Source: a virus
Reading direction: 5' to 3' (one strand)
IMG/VR virus record: IMGVR_UViG_3300037296_000140
Span: 1 to 36,510 of that record
Length of the DNA stretch: 36,510 bases
The notes below the pieces were generated by a model. The model was not told the origin of the DNA. It was given only the letters and a program-made list of their open reading frames with translations, and did not search any database. Every line of letters begins with the position of its first letter. The stretch's first letter is position 1. The position numbers and the translations under genes are program-made. Below are positions 30,551-36,510 of the stretch, one piece after another.

Positions 30551-30688
30551 ATGTCTAACGCAGATTATAACGTCATCCAACGCACCACGTTAAGCGGTTT
30601 TGTGAATCTCTCACCAGATTTGCAAAGCCGATACCTGGCAACGTGCCCTACATGTGTAAAAACCGCCCTTCTTAAACTGACTAAGTAA
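30551..30688 (+). CDS. Small unknown protein (45 aa)
   Basis: 45 codons, MSNADYNVIQRTTLSGFVNL then SPDLQSRYLATCPTCVKTAL. AAAGGA site 8 bp before the ATG. One CxxC (CPTC) suggests a metal site or disulfide. It is a member of the plus-strand early operon (12 bp before the next gene). No homology recognised. Confidence 0.6.
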   Translation: MSNADYNVIQRTTLSGFVNLSPDLQSRYLATCPTCVKTALLKLTK

Positions 30689-30700
30689 CAAGGAATCTTC

Positions 30701-31066
30701 ATGGCAACGAAATCACGTTTTTTATCCGCTGAAATCCATTTGGCCGATACATTCAAAACCGAAGTGACAAAGTGCCCAACATGTGGCGGCGACTCAGTCC
30801 AACGCGCTGGACACTTTGAAGCATGCGTACCCGATGCCGAAGCACTATCTATAAAAATGCACGCCGTAGAAAAAGCCATCAAAACTTTTTACCTTGCCCT
30901 AGATCGTGGTGAACACGCTTTGGTTTATCAAAGCAAAGCGTTTCGAAATATTGAAAGCGCACTAGGTATGCAATGGGAAAGCGGCGCCATGACCGAGCAT
31001 TTACGCAAGCACCCAAAGTTTAAAGAAATGTATGAACAACGACTTAAACGAATGAACAACAACTAA
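30701..31066 (+). CDS. Unknown early protein with CxxC motif
   Basis: 121 aa. FKTEVTKCPTCGGDSVQRAG (Cys24 and Cys27, with a further His38/Cys42 candidate in HFEACVP) suggests a small zinc site near the start; the rest is helical (SIKMHAVEKAIKTFYLALDR, then LRKHPKFKEMYEQRLKRMNN) and ends in a basic tail. AAGGAA upstream. Function unknown; possibly nucleic-acid-binding. Confidence 0.68.
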   Translation: MATKSRFLSAEIHLADTFKTEVTKCPTCGGDSVQRAGHFEACVPDAEALSIKMHAVEKAIKTFYLALDRGEHALVYQSKAFRNIESALGMQWESGAMTEHLRKHPKFKEMYEQRLKRMNNN

Positions 31067-31079
31067 AAAGGAAATAACC

Positions 31080-31445
31080 ATGTCTCAGCAACATCAACAA
31101 AACAACCAACCGTTAGCAAAAGGCCGCGTATGTTATGCAGCGGAATATTACCCAACAGGTCAGCGCGACGGGCAGAATAAACCCATCATGAAAGCGCGCT
31201 TTGCCAACTTGGGTAAAGCCACGCTTTGGCCGAGCGAACAACCGCACCTACCACCACAGGTAAGCATTGATCTTGATTCCATGCCAATTGGTTCAACGGG
31301 ATCAATAAAACTCACCATCTTTTGGGACGATCCAACCCAAAACCAACAAGCGCCCGCACCGCAACATCAACAAGCGCAAGCGCCACAACCACAAAGTTAC
31401 GGAAGCTGGGGCAACCCTCCACCACAACCAGCACCGCAGCGTTAA
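31080..31445 (+). CDS. Unknown protein with Gln/Pro-rich C-terminal tail
   Basis: 121 aa. A compact beta-rich N-terminal part (GRVCYAAEYYPTGQRDGQNK, SMPIGSTGSIKLTIFWDD) is followed by a low-complexity tail (QNQQAPAPQHQQAQAPQPQS, ending PPPQPAPQR). The general layout, a small beta domain with a disordered tail, resembles single-strand DNA-binding proteins, but no OB-fold motif can be confirmed here. Followed by a terminator hairpin. Confidence 0.6.
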   Translation: MSQQHQQNNQPLAKGRVCYAAEYYPTGQRDGQNKPIMKARFANLGKATLWPSEQPHLPPQVSIDLDSMPIGSTGSIKLTIFWDDPTQNQQAPAPQHQQAQAPQPQSYGSWGNPPPQPAPQR

Positions 31446-31449
31446 ACCT

Positions 31450-31465
31450 AAATTTCAGACACAAA
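31450..31465 (+). repeat. TTTCAGACA motif, copy 1 (before terminator)
   Basis: AAATTTCAGACACAAA directly after the stop of the 31080 gene and directly before a terminator hairpin. The same 16 bp are at 31910-31925, and a 14/16 version is at 33084-33099, always before a terminator. Confidence 0.75.
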
Positions 31466-31489
31466 AAAGCCGCCAATCACGGCGGCTTT
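31466..31489 (+). terminator. Terminator after the 31080 gene
   Basis: Arms AAAGCCGCC (31466-31474) and GGCGGCTTT (31481-31489), 6-nt loop, followed by CTTTTAT. 21 bp after the stop codon. Confidence 0.85.
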
Positions 31490-31513
31490 CTTTTATCAAC
31501 GGGAGTAAACACA

Positions 31514-31900
31514 ATGAAACAGCAACTCACAGCAATGAGTCCAGAATTCCGCGCGGCGATTGAAGAACAACAACAGGCTTATGATGCCGCCGCAACGAGA
31601 AGCCAAGCAGGTGAAGCCGAGTACAAAGACGCTATTTTGCGCTTATTGAAGTTGGCGCAAAGTGACAGCAGCGCGGGGGAAGTCGCCGCACAAATCTTGC
31701 TTTCTACTTACAACAGTTACAACTGGCACGCACCACTGGCGTGGTTTTGCCACCTCGACGCCCTCAACTTTGACGCAGCAATAACCGTCATCAAAGGCCG
31801 CTGGTCATTGCACGCCGAACCGCACAACGTCATCCAAAACGGCCACGCCCTTTTCAACGATCTCGAAAAGCGCTGGCCTAACTTACCAACGCAAGGTTAA
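31514..31900 (+). CDS. Small phage early protein (DUF7673-like)
   Basis: 128 aa from ATG at 31514 with a GGGAG site upstream; a longer frame overlaps the preceding gene. The segment ILRLLKLAQSDSSAGEVAAQ, then LLSTYNSYNWHAPLAWFCHL and DALNFDAAITVIKGRW resembles a small phage family with a conserved LLxxYN...D/L pattern (I associate it with DUF7673, not verified). Function unknown. Own terminator downstream, so it may be a separate cassette. Confidence 0.65.
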   Translation: MKQQLTAMSPEFRAAIEEQQQAYDAAATRSQAGEAEYKDAILRLLKLAQSDSSAGEVAAQILLSTYNSYNWHAPLAWFCHLDALNFDAAITVIKGRWSLHAEPHNVIQNGHALFNDLEKRWPNLPTQG

Positions 31901-31909
31901 TGAAACCTC

Positions 31910-31925
31910 AAATTTCAGACACAAA
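31910..31925 (+). repeat. TTTCAGACA motif, copy 2 (before terminator)
   Basis: AAATTTCAGACACAAA, exact repeat of 31450-31465. It overlaps the first bases of the following terminator stem. Confidence 0.75.
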
Positions 31926-31952
31926 GGAGGCCGCAATTGTGCGGCCTCCTTT
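31923..31952 (+). terminator. Strong terminator after the early plus operon
   Basis: Twelve-bp perfect arms AAAGGAGGCCGC (31923-31934) and GCGGCCTCCTTT (31941-31952), 6-nt loop, followed by GTTTGT. Ends the plus-strand early operon. The next bases to 32000 are a row of degenerate TTGTTTGTC units with no gene. Confidence 0.9.
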
Positions 31953-32087
31953 GTTTGTACTTGTCCTTGTTTGTCTCTGTTTGTCTTGTTTAGTCTGCGG
32001 TTTTTCTAGCCAAAATGATAAATCAAGTTTACAATGAATATTAATGTGACGGCACAGTCAAACATAAAGTGTCGCAAAGGAGGGGAA

Positions 32088-32282
32088 ATGAGCATTCTTG
32101 GCTTATTCAAAATATCTAAATCTGATAAGTACCTAGTCAGAAGACTTAAGCTAGCTGAACGCGACGGCTTATCTATCAAAGCAAGCCGTGATGGCATACT
32201 TTCGATATCTCCAGAAGATGTTGCTAGATCACATACGTATAAAAGAGATGCAGAAAAAGCCAAAACACTAGTTACTGGCTAA
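32088..32282 (+). CDS. Small unknown protein, first of a cargo pair
   Basis: 64 aa from ATG at 32088 with a strong AAAGGAGGGG site; the frame extends upstream to 32034 without a ribosome site. MSILGLFKISKSDKYLVRRL is followed by KLAERDGLSIKASRDGILSI. Basic, helical, no motif. It precedes the three-TM protein gene by 28 bp and probably forms a two-gene unit with it. Base use is AT-rich, unlike the phage core, as for recent cargo. Confidence 0.6.
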   Translation: MSILGLFKISKSDKYLVRRLKLAERDGLSIKASRDGILSISPEDVARSHTYKRDAEKAKTLVTG

Positions 32283-32310
32283 ACAACGATAGGATTGTGG
32301 CACAAACGGA

Positions 32311-33111
32311 ATGACATTATTCTTAATAGCACCACTAATTTTTAGTGGTTATATTTTTTGCCACTTACATAAATTTCAACACCTTAAGTTAGAAAAAAGG
32401 CATGGCCAGTACCTATACCTTACTTTCTTTACTTGGGGTTTGCTTTTCTTCTTTATCGCCTCAGTAATAGTACTCTCTTTCTATCACTTTCATTCAGGCA
32501 AGTTGTCTTTTTTCAGTAAAACGTATGAACTAATATTCTTTAAAATAACAGAAGAAAGCTTGTCACCATTTGAAAAAAAATCTGAATCGGTAACATCACT
32601 TGCACTTCTAATTTACATATCAATTGTCTCTTCATTACTATCAGTCATCTTTGCCGATCTGTACAACTACATACTAAGGTATCGATTCAAAGAAATTTCT
32701 GATCTAGTTCTAATAGGTAGGCTAATAGGTAGAGACGCTTCCAAAGTGATGTTATTTGATGCATTCATAGAAAGACGAAACCTTTTAATTACACTAGATA
32801 CTAAAAAGGTTTATGTCGGAAGGCTTCTTAGCTTCGAATTAAATAGTGCGGATTCCCCAGATTTCCATGAACATTTAATCATTATCCCTCTCATTAGTGG
32901 CCACAGAAAGGATTCGGACAATAGAGTTGAATTCACGACCAATTACAACCCAGATCCGAACAGCAATTTTTCGATTTCCATAAAAAAAGAAGCTATTGTT
33001 ACCATCAGCCACTTTGACATAGACACCTACCATACAATACAAAACTCAACACAAAGCCACATCGACGACGAACCGAGAAAAACTTATTTCAGACATAAAA
33101 AAACCGCTTAG
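32311..33111 (+). CDS. Three-TM membrane protein with cytoplasmic domain (cargo)
   Basis: 266 aa. Membrane segments at about 3-18, 38-60 and 96-120 (LFLIAPLIFSGYIFCHL, TFFTWGLLFFFIASVIVLSF, LALLIYISIVSSLLSVIFAD), then a soluble part of about 145 residues with KKVYVGRLLSFELNSADSPD and HLIIIPLISGHRKDSDNR, a beta pattern like a small barrel. No enzyme motif. It is AT-rich. It sits in the accessory slot between the early operon and the toxin-antitoxin genes and is flanked by terminators, suggesting expression from the prophage. A phage-defence or surface role is possible; not shown. Confidence 0.7.
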   Translation: MTLFLIAPLIFSGYIFCHLHKFQHLKLEKRHGQYLYLTFFTWGLLFFFIASVIVLSFYHFHSGKLSFFSKTYELIFFKITEESLSPFEKKSESVTSLALLIYISIVSSLLSVIFADLYNYILRYRFKEISDLVLIGRLIGRDASKVMLFDAFIERRNLLITLDTKKVYVGRLLSFELNSADSPDFHEHLIIIPLISGHRKDSDNRVEFTTNYNPDPNSNFSISIKKEAIVTISHFDIDTYHTIQNSTQSHIDDEPRKTYFRHKKTA

Positions 33112-33136
33112 AAAGCGGCTTCTTTATGCCTGAAAT
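33084..33136. terminator. Bidirectional terminator between convergent cargo genes
   Basis: Inner stem CCGCTT (33104-33109) with AAGCGG (33113-33118), 3-nt loop. Outer arms atttcagacataaa (33086-33099) and tttatgcctgaaat (33123-33136) pair with one mismatch. It contains the stop codons of the genes ending at 33111 and 33136. The left outer arm is the third copy of the TTTCAGACA motif (14/16 to 31450). Confidence 0.85.
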
Positions 33137-33429
33137 TAATTTTTACATGTAAGCTTTTTATTAATATTTCTAGCAACAAAATTCATACTTATTCCCTTAA
33201 AGAAAGGATGCCATGGATTTGGCGCTATAAAGTAAAATCGATTATCTGTTTCCCATACGAGACAAACTTCTCCCGCCAATCCAGCATCTCTTGCATACAA
33301 TTGAAGCGAATCTCTCAGTTCGTTTTGTTTTGTATTAGACATATTACTCAGAGAACTCGACACTGGGATTATAATCATATCCTGCCCCTGCTCTCTAATA
33401 TGTGCAACCTCATATGTAGTACTTGGCAT
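33136..33429 (-). CDS. Unknown cargo protein
   Basis: 97 aa. MPSTTYEVAHIREQGQDMII, then SNTKQNELRDSLQLYARDAG and GEVCLVWETDNRFYFIAPNP, with WHPFF near the end. The regular alternation of hydrophobic strands and one helix suggests a small alpha/beta fold. Located next to higBA on the same strand (104 bp downstream of higA). It has no obvious ribosome site except GGGAG at 7-8 bp upstream of the ATG. Function not recognised; could be a third gene of the accessory block. Confidence 0.6.
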   Translation of the reverse strand: MPSTTYEVAHIREQGQDMIIIPVSSSLSNMSNTKQNELRDSLQLYARDAGLAGEVCLVWETDNRFYFIAPNPWHPFFKGISMNFVARNINKKLTCKN

Positions 33430-33533
33430 AACTTAACTCCCTATAAATTATTTTTTATTAAAAAATCGCCCGACTCTCTTTTCACCATAACATGCACTTG
33501 AGCACTATTCTGTCACTAATAAGTAGTTCCGAT

Positions 33534-34616
33534 TCACTTCTCCCACTTATAACGAACTCTACAATGATGTTCTTGATATGTTAAATAACCCTTACGCTGG
33601 AGCCTTCCAGTTACTATTCCTGGATGAACCCCCTGCTTTTCAGCAAACTCTACAATATCATCTATACAAATAAGCCCTTTGGCTAAGAAAGAATCAAAAG
33701 CCACACTCGGCATTAATGTTTCTTGAGAAAATTCATCTGCTTCATCCTCTTGTTTTCTATATTCTTCGCTAACTCCACCTTCTAAAAAGGTAAGCCTTTT
33801 ATCATGCAAAAGAATATGGGCGATTTCATGAAACAAGCTAAACCAAAAAATATCAGCCCATCCGCCCCTCATTGACATCATTACCACTGGAGTCCTTTTG
33901 TCATGCCAAAAAGTTGCCCCCGTTATATATGTCTTTGGATAGTGAGGAATAGCTACAAATAACACTCCACACGAATTCAGATATTCTCTAATCTTTCTTA
34001 GTATTTCATTCGGATCACTCAAAAGGCTCAGGGCGCGAACATCTGGTATAACACTGAGCAATTCTGCTTTATTAAATCCCCCAACCTTTTGCTTTAATGC
34101 GATATCCGTTCCTGTTTTCAGCCATGCAGCTATCGCTTCTTGGCTAGCCGACTCCTTTTCTAATGCTCGAAAAGCTGGCTCATATTCCTTTACAGACTTT
34201 ATACTTAACAAAGAAGCAACACCGAAGAATTTTCTAAGGTTCTGAACTTTTTGTATAGCGCTTCTTGTTTTTTCAACTACTCCACGCTTACTCATCTCTA
34301 AGTACGGATAGCGCTCTAACAAACTAACTTCTTGCTCTATTTCCTTCTTTTCTTTTTGTTTTGCTAACGCGAGTCTATAAATCGACTCCATATTAGTCCA
34401 AAACTGGGCTGACACACCGAGCACTTTCTCAAGTTGAAGCGCGGTTTCCGGTGTAATAGCTTTATCACCTTTGATTATTTCGTTAATTGCCTGATATGGA
34501 CGCCCCATTCTATTAGCTAAATCAACCTGACTTATTTCCATATCTTCCAGCACTTCGCCCAGATAACTACCTGGTGGAACAGCCAAATCTGAATTGATTT
34601 TTTGTTCAGCCATCAT
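33534..34616 (-). CDS. higA: HigA-type antitoxin fused to ImmA/IrrE-type peptidase domain
   Basis: 360 aa. N-terminal HigA domain: VPPGSYLGEVLEDMEISQVD, then LANRMGRPYQAINEIIKGDK with AITPETALQLEKVLGVSAQF, residues 13-75. C-terminal ImmA/IrrE-type zinc peptidase domain with FSLFHEIAHILLHD (HExxH as His263-Glu264-Ile-Ala-His267) and QEDEADEFS providing the third ligand. A spare ATG at 34613 shortens it by one residue. It overlaps the toxin gene by 11 bp. The antitoxin part neutralises HigB and represses the operon; the peptidase part may respond to a stress signal. Long forms of this sort are known in HigA families. Confidence 0.88.
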   Translation of the reverse strand: MMAEQKINSDLAVPPGSYLGEVLEDMEISQVDLANRMGRPYQAINEIIKGDKAITPETALQLEKVLGVSAQFWTNMESIYRLALAKQKEKKEIEQEVSLLERYPYLEMSKRGVVEKTRSAIQKVQNLRKFFGVASLLSIKSVKEYEPAFRALEKESASQEAIAAWLKTGTDIALKQKVGGFNKAELLSVIPDVRALSLLSDPNEILRKIREYLNSCGVLFVAIPHYPKTYITGATFWHDKRTPVVMMSMRGGWADIFWFSLFHEIAHILLHDKRLTFLEGGVSEEYRKQEDEADEFSQETLMPSVAFDSFLAKGLICIDDIVEFAEKQGVHPGIVTGRLQRKGYLTYQEHHCRVRYKWEK

Positions 34617-34908
34617 AATGCTTACTCACTTCCTCAATATTAGCAATTTGCAATTCATCCCCATCAAGAGTAAATATAAGCCTCATATACCCTGTGAGAT
34701 TAATAGCGTATTGCCCTTCTCTATTTCCACTTAGTTCATGACACCTGATCACTGGCAGACGTTTCAATTCATCAATGCTACTTGTAGATTTGATAATATT
34801 GATTCTACTAATGTACTTCTCAGCTACAATGTCACCGAACTCTCTAACTCCCTTTGAGTGCGTTTCATAACACTTTTGAAGTTTATTTTTTTTAAATGTT
34901 ACTTCCAC
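34606..34908 (-). CDS. higB: HigB-type toxin, RelE superfamily
   Basis: 100 aa from a GTG at 34908, with AAGGAA 8 bp upstream. HigB pattern: KNKLQKCYETHSKGVREFGD, KRLPVIRCHELSGNREGQYA, INLTGYMRLIFTLDGDELQI. HigB cleaves mRNA on the ribosome. Toxin precedes antitoxin, as usual in higBA. It helps keep the prophage in the population and may stop growth on phage attack. Confidence 0.88.
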   Translation of the reverse strand: MEVTFKKNKLQKCYETHSKGVREFGDIVAEKYISRINIIKSTSSIDELKRLPVIRCHELSGNREGQYAINLTGYMRLIFTLDGDELQIANIEEVSKHYDG

Positions 34909-34933
34909 ACCGTTTCCTTAACGAATGGTGGCC

Positions 34934-34954
34934 TATTCACCTTATGGGTGAATA
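34934..34954. promoter_or_regulatory. Putative operator of higBA
   Basis: Inverted repeat TATTCACC (34934-34941) and GGTGAATA (34947-34954) with a 5-bp spacer, 26-46 bp upstream of the toxin start. The place fits self-regulation of the operon by the HigA helix-turn-helix. Confidence 0.65.
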
Positions 34955-35046
34955 CTAGTCACTTTGAATAAATTTGTCGATCACTATTTTGTGTATTTTT
35001 CCAGCATATAACAGCCAAAGCACCGAAAAAAATCAAACACTTTAGA

Positions 35047-36219
35047 CTAGCAAATAACTCCCACCCCAACCAAAAAATCAGACCAATCTTGCATCATTTT
35101 CCTACGCTCTGGCATGTATTCGGCGTGGTTATAGGCGCGGCGCTGACCTTTTCTTTCCATGTGCGAAAGCTGCCTTTCGATTATGTCTTCTCGATAGCCC
35201 ATTTCATTCAACATAGTGGATGCGGTACTTCTGAAACCGTGACCGCTAAAATCACCTTGATAACCTAACCTTTCAATAACTCTGTTTATCGTTGTGTTGC
35301 TCATTGGCCGCGAGGAATCGCGCGCATTTGGAAACATGAGCTCATGGCCACCGCTGTATTTTCTCAGTTCGTTTATTAATTCCAGAACTGCAGGCGATAG
35401 AGGCACAACATGCTTTGTAGACATTTTCATAATTTCAACAGGCAAAACAATCGTGTCGCCTTCGATATAAGACCACCTTAAAAACCTTAGCTCTTTCGTT
35501 CGGACGAACGTGTGCGCCATTATTTTGATGGCAATAACAGTTGTCGGAAAGCCTTTATACAAAGACAGTTTTTCAAAGAACTCTACAAGCTGTGGCTTTT
35601 CAAGCGGTGGATTATGACGAACTTTAGGACGTTTGATCACACCTGCTAAAAATATGGTTGGGTCGGCTTCAACCATTAGTCTAGCTCCTGCATATCTAAA
35701 TACCTGGCTAATAAAAAGCCGCGCCAGTATGGCTATGGTTGGAGCACCTCTGTTTTCTATAGATTCTAGTATTTTTAAAAGATAAGGTGCGGTTATTCGA
35801 GATATCGGCATATCACCAATGGCTGGGTAAACGTCCTTCTCCATAATCACTTCAAACTGTTTGGTGTAGTTGTCACTCAGGTCGTTTTTTTTCTTCAAAA
35901 AAAACTGCTCGCTAACTGCATAAAATGTACTTGAGTCTTCACGCTTTTGTCGCATTTCATCGGCTTTTTTTTCTATGTTTGGATCAAGCCCCATTGCCAC
36001 TTTCTCAGCTGCTTTGTCTCGTTCACGCCGCGCGTGGTAAAGACTTACCATCGGATATTCACCAATGGTAAAAAAGCTGTCTTTGCCTTTTAATTTATAC
36101 CGCATCCGCCAGAACTTTTTACCGCTCGCCATGACCTGCATGTATAAACGGTCACCATCCAAGATCTTATAAGGCTTTTCTTTTGGCTTTAACGCCCTGA
36201 TTTTCAAATCCGTCAGCAT
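35047..36219 (-). CDS. int: Tyrosine integrase, P4 type
   Basis: 390 aa. N-terminal DUF4102 arm-binding domain (MLTDLKIRALKPKEKPYKIL). Catalytic residues: Arg240 (FVRTKELRFLRW), His327 and Arg330 (GHGFRSTAS), His353 (RQLSHMERK) and Tyr363 (RAYNHAEY). It recombines the trpG site with the phage site. Beside attR. Arm-type repeats at 176-197 and 36246-36267 are its likely binding sites, and an inverted repeat GGGGTAACG/CGTTACCCC covers the region just before its start codon. Confidence 0.94.
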   Translation of the reverse strand: MLTDLKIRALKPKEKPYKILDGDRLYMQVMASGKKFWRMRYKLKGKDSFFTIGEYPMVSLYHARRERDKAAEKVAMGLDPNIEKKADEMRQKREDSSTFYAVSEQFFLKKKNDLSDNYTKQFEVIMEKDVYPAIGDMPISRITAPYLLKILESIENRGAPTIAILARLFISQVFRYAGARLMVEADPTIFLAGVIKRPKVRHNPPLEKPQLVEFFEKLSLYKGFPTTVIAIKIMAHTFVRTKELRFLRWSYIEGDTIVLPVEIMKMSTKHVVPLSPAVLELINELRKYSGGHELMFPNARDSSRPMSNTTINRVIERLGYQGDFSGHGFRSTASTMLNEMGYREDIIERQLSHMERKGQRRAYNHAEYMPERRKMMQDWSDFLVGVGVIC

Positions 36220-36222
36220 AAA

Positions 36223-36254
36223 GGGGTAACGCCTTTTTTGTATTTCGTTACCCC
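36223..36254. promoter_or_regulatory. Inverted arm-type sites over the integrase leader
   Basis: GGGGTAACG (36223-36231) and CGTTACCCC (36246-36254) are exact complements with a 14-bp spacer, ending 3 bp before the integrase ATG. No Shine-Dalgarno sequence is found closer to the start. Binding of integrase here, or pairing in the mRNA, could limit its own synthesis. Confidence 0.65.
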
Positions 36255-36267
36255 TGATATTACCCCT
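36246..36267. repeat. Integrase arm-type repeat, right end
   Basis: 22 bp (cgttacccct then gatattacccct), one mismatch from 176-197. Lies between int and attR. Function as an integrase-binding site is inferred. Confidence 0.7.
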
Positions 36268-36383
36268 ACCCCCTCACGCTTTCCACAAACAAAAGAAAAC
36301 AGGAAAAAACAACAAAAGGCTTATATATCAAAGAGTGACAAACAGAAAAGAACAGACGAGAACTAGAAAATATGGGGATGATT
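36268..36383. other. Non-coding stretch between integrase arm site and attR
   Basis: No gene. A/C-rich, without repeats apart from runs such as acaaacaaaagaaaac. It probably contains the integrase promoter on the minus strand, but no convincing -35/-10 pair could be picked. Confidence 0.4.
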
Positions 36384-36404
36384 ATTATCGATCATCAGAA
36401 GCAT
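36363..36404 (-). pseudogene. Truncated trpG start at attR (13 codons)
   Basis: From the ATG at 36404 the first six trpG codons are repeated by attR; the phage sequence then adds NNHPHIF and a stop at 36363. The native trpG leader (positions from 36408 on, read on the minus strand) now leads only into this short frame. It is a by-product of integration. Confidence 0.7.
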
Positions 36405-36407
36405 AAA
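36384..36407. other. attR core (24-bp direct repeat)
   Basis: Exact copy of 104-127. The sequence to its right is the native upstream of trpG; that to its left is phage DNA. Confidence 0.92.
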
Positions 36408-36510
36408 AAAGGGCGCGCCTATAAAGTAATATCAACCTACACAAAGGAGCTATTATCCGCAAAAAATCAACACCAAAAAACAGATGTATTCGCATAAAAT
36501 AAGAGTCAAG
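36408..36510 (-). other. Host DNA upstream of trpG
   Basis: 103 bp of host sequence. On the minus strand it leads into the trpG ATG at 36404 and must hold the native leader of trpG. No gene end is visible in it and no clear ribosome site is seen before the ATG. Confidence 0.5.

Noticed and set aside
31322-31513. Extension of the 31514 gene upstream
   Set aside because: It would pass through the terminator at 31466-31489 and the preceding gene; the ATG at 31514 has its own ribosome site.
31953-32030. Row of TTGTTTGTC-like units after the early terminator
   Set aside because: Too degenerate and short to call a repeat array; probably low-complexity DNA.
1-36510. tRNA genes, CRISPR arrays, insertion sequences, retron or diversity-generating elements
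   Set aside because: No cloverleaf, regular repeat-spacer pattern, transposase or reverse transcriptase motif was seen on either strand.

Overview
The window is an essentially complete P2-type prophage of about 36.3 kb with its two host junctions. At the left edge, positions 1-124 (minus strand) encode the start of a TrpG/PabA-type glutamine amidotransferase (reads [15 protein letters not shown]). A 24-bp sequence that contains the trpG start codon occurs at 104-127 and again at 36384-36407, so these are attL and attR. The host looks like a marine gammaproteobacterium (Marinomonas/Oceanospirillales-like). That rests on the Pseudomonas-like TrpG start, moderate GC and the phage gene families, and it is an inference, not a proof.

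Layout from left to right. (1) 1-618: trpG fragment, attL, integrase arm-type repeat, a roughly 370-bp non-coding stretch with repeated TGCA-centred motifs, and the terminator of the late operon. (2) 619-17137, minus strand: one long late operon. It is transcribed from the scaffold/protease (gpO-like) through the capsid (gpN), small terminase (gpM), head completion (gpL), tail completion (gpR, gpS), sheath, tube, amidase, holin, a small membrane protein, a tail chaperone with a probable -1 frameshift, the tape measure, baseplate W/J/I, fibre, fibre assembly, and the hub and spike. The head genes are P2-like. The sheath, tube and wedge are the divergent DUF2586/DUF2597/DUF2590-type versions known from marine myophages. 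(3) 17312-21697, plus strand: terminase ATPase (gpP), a degenerate second copy of its ATPase domain, portal (gpQ) and an unknown protein. As in P2, this block is divergent from gpO. (4) 21725-25256: accessory genes, namely a secreted HNH nuclease, a membrane zinc-ribbon protein and several small phage proteins. Four near-identical 28-bp palindromic repeats sit at gene boundaries here. (5) 25253-29023, minus strand: early operon with an Ogr/Delta-like late activator, the gpA-like HUH replication endonuclease, small proteins, a CII-like regulator and Cro. (6) 29127-29777, plus strand: a LexA-like CI repressor. (7) 29882-31900, plus strand: a second early operon with AlpA-like and small unknown proteins. 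Its promoter carries the same operator as the cro promoter. (8) 32088-34908: lysogenic-conversion cargo (small protein plus three-TM membrane protein, an unknown protein, and a higBA toxin-antitoxin pair with a fused ImmA/IrrE-type protease domain). (9) 35047-36219: P4-type tyrosine integrase beside attR.

How it fits together: CI probably represses two matching promoters (cro rightmost on the minus strand and the 29882 operon on the plus strand), giving a lysis/lysogeny switch that can respond to SOS through CI self-cleavage. Derepression gives CII-like protein, gpA-type rolling-circle replication and Ogr, which would then switch on the divergent late blocks from the 17138-17311 region. The most unusual features are the tandem pseudo-terminase at 19147-19875, the coiled-coil insertion in the small terminase, the four-copy boundary repeat, the secreted nuclease, and the duplicated repressor-controlled promoter.
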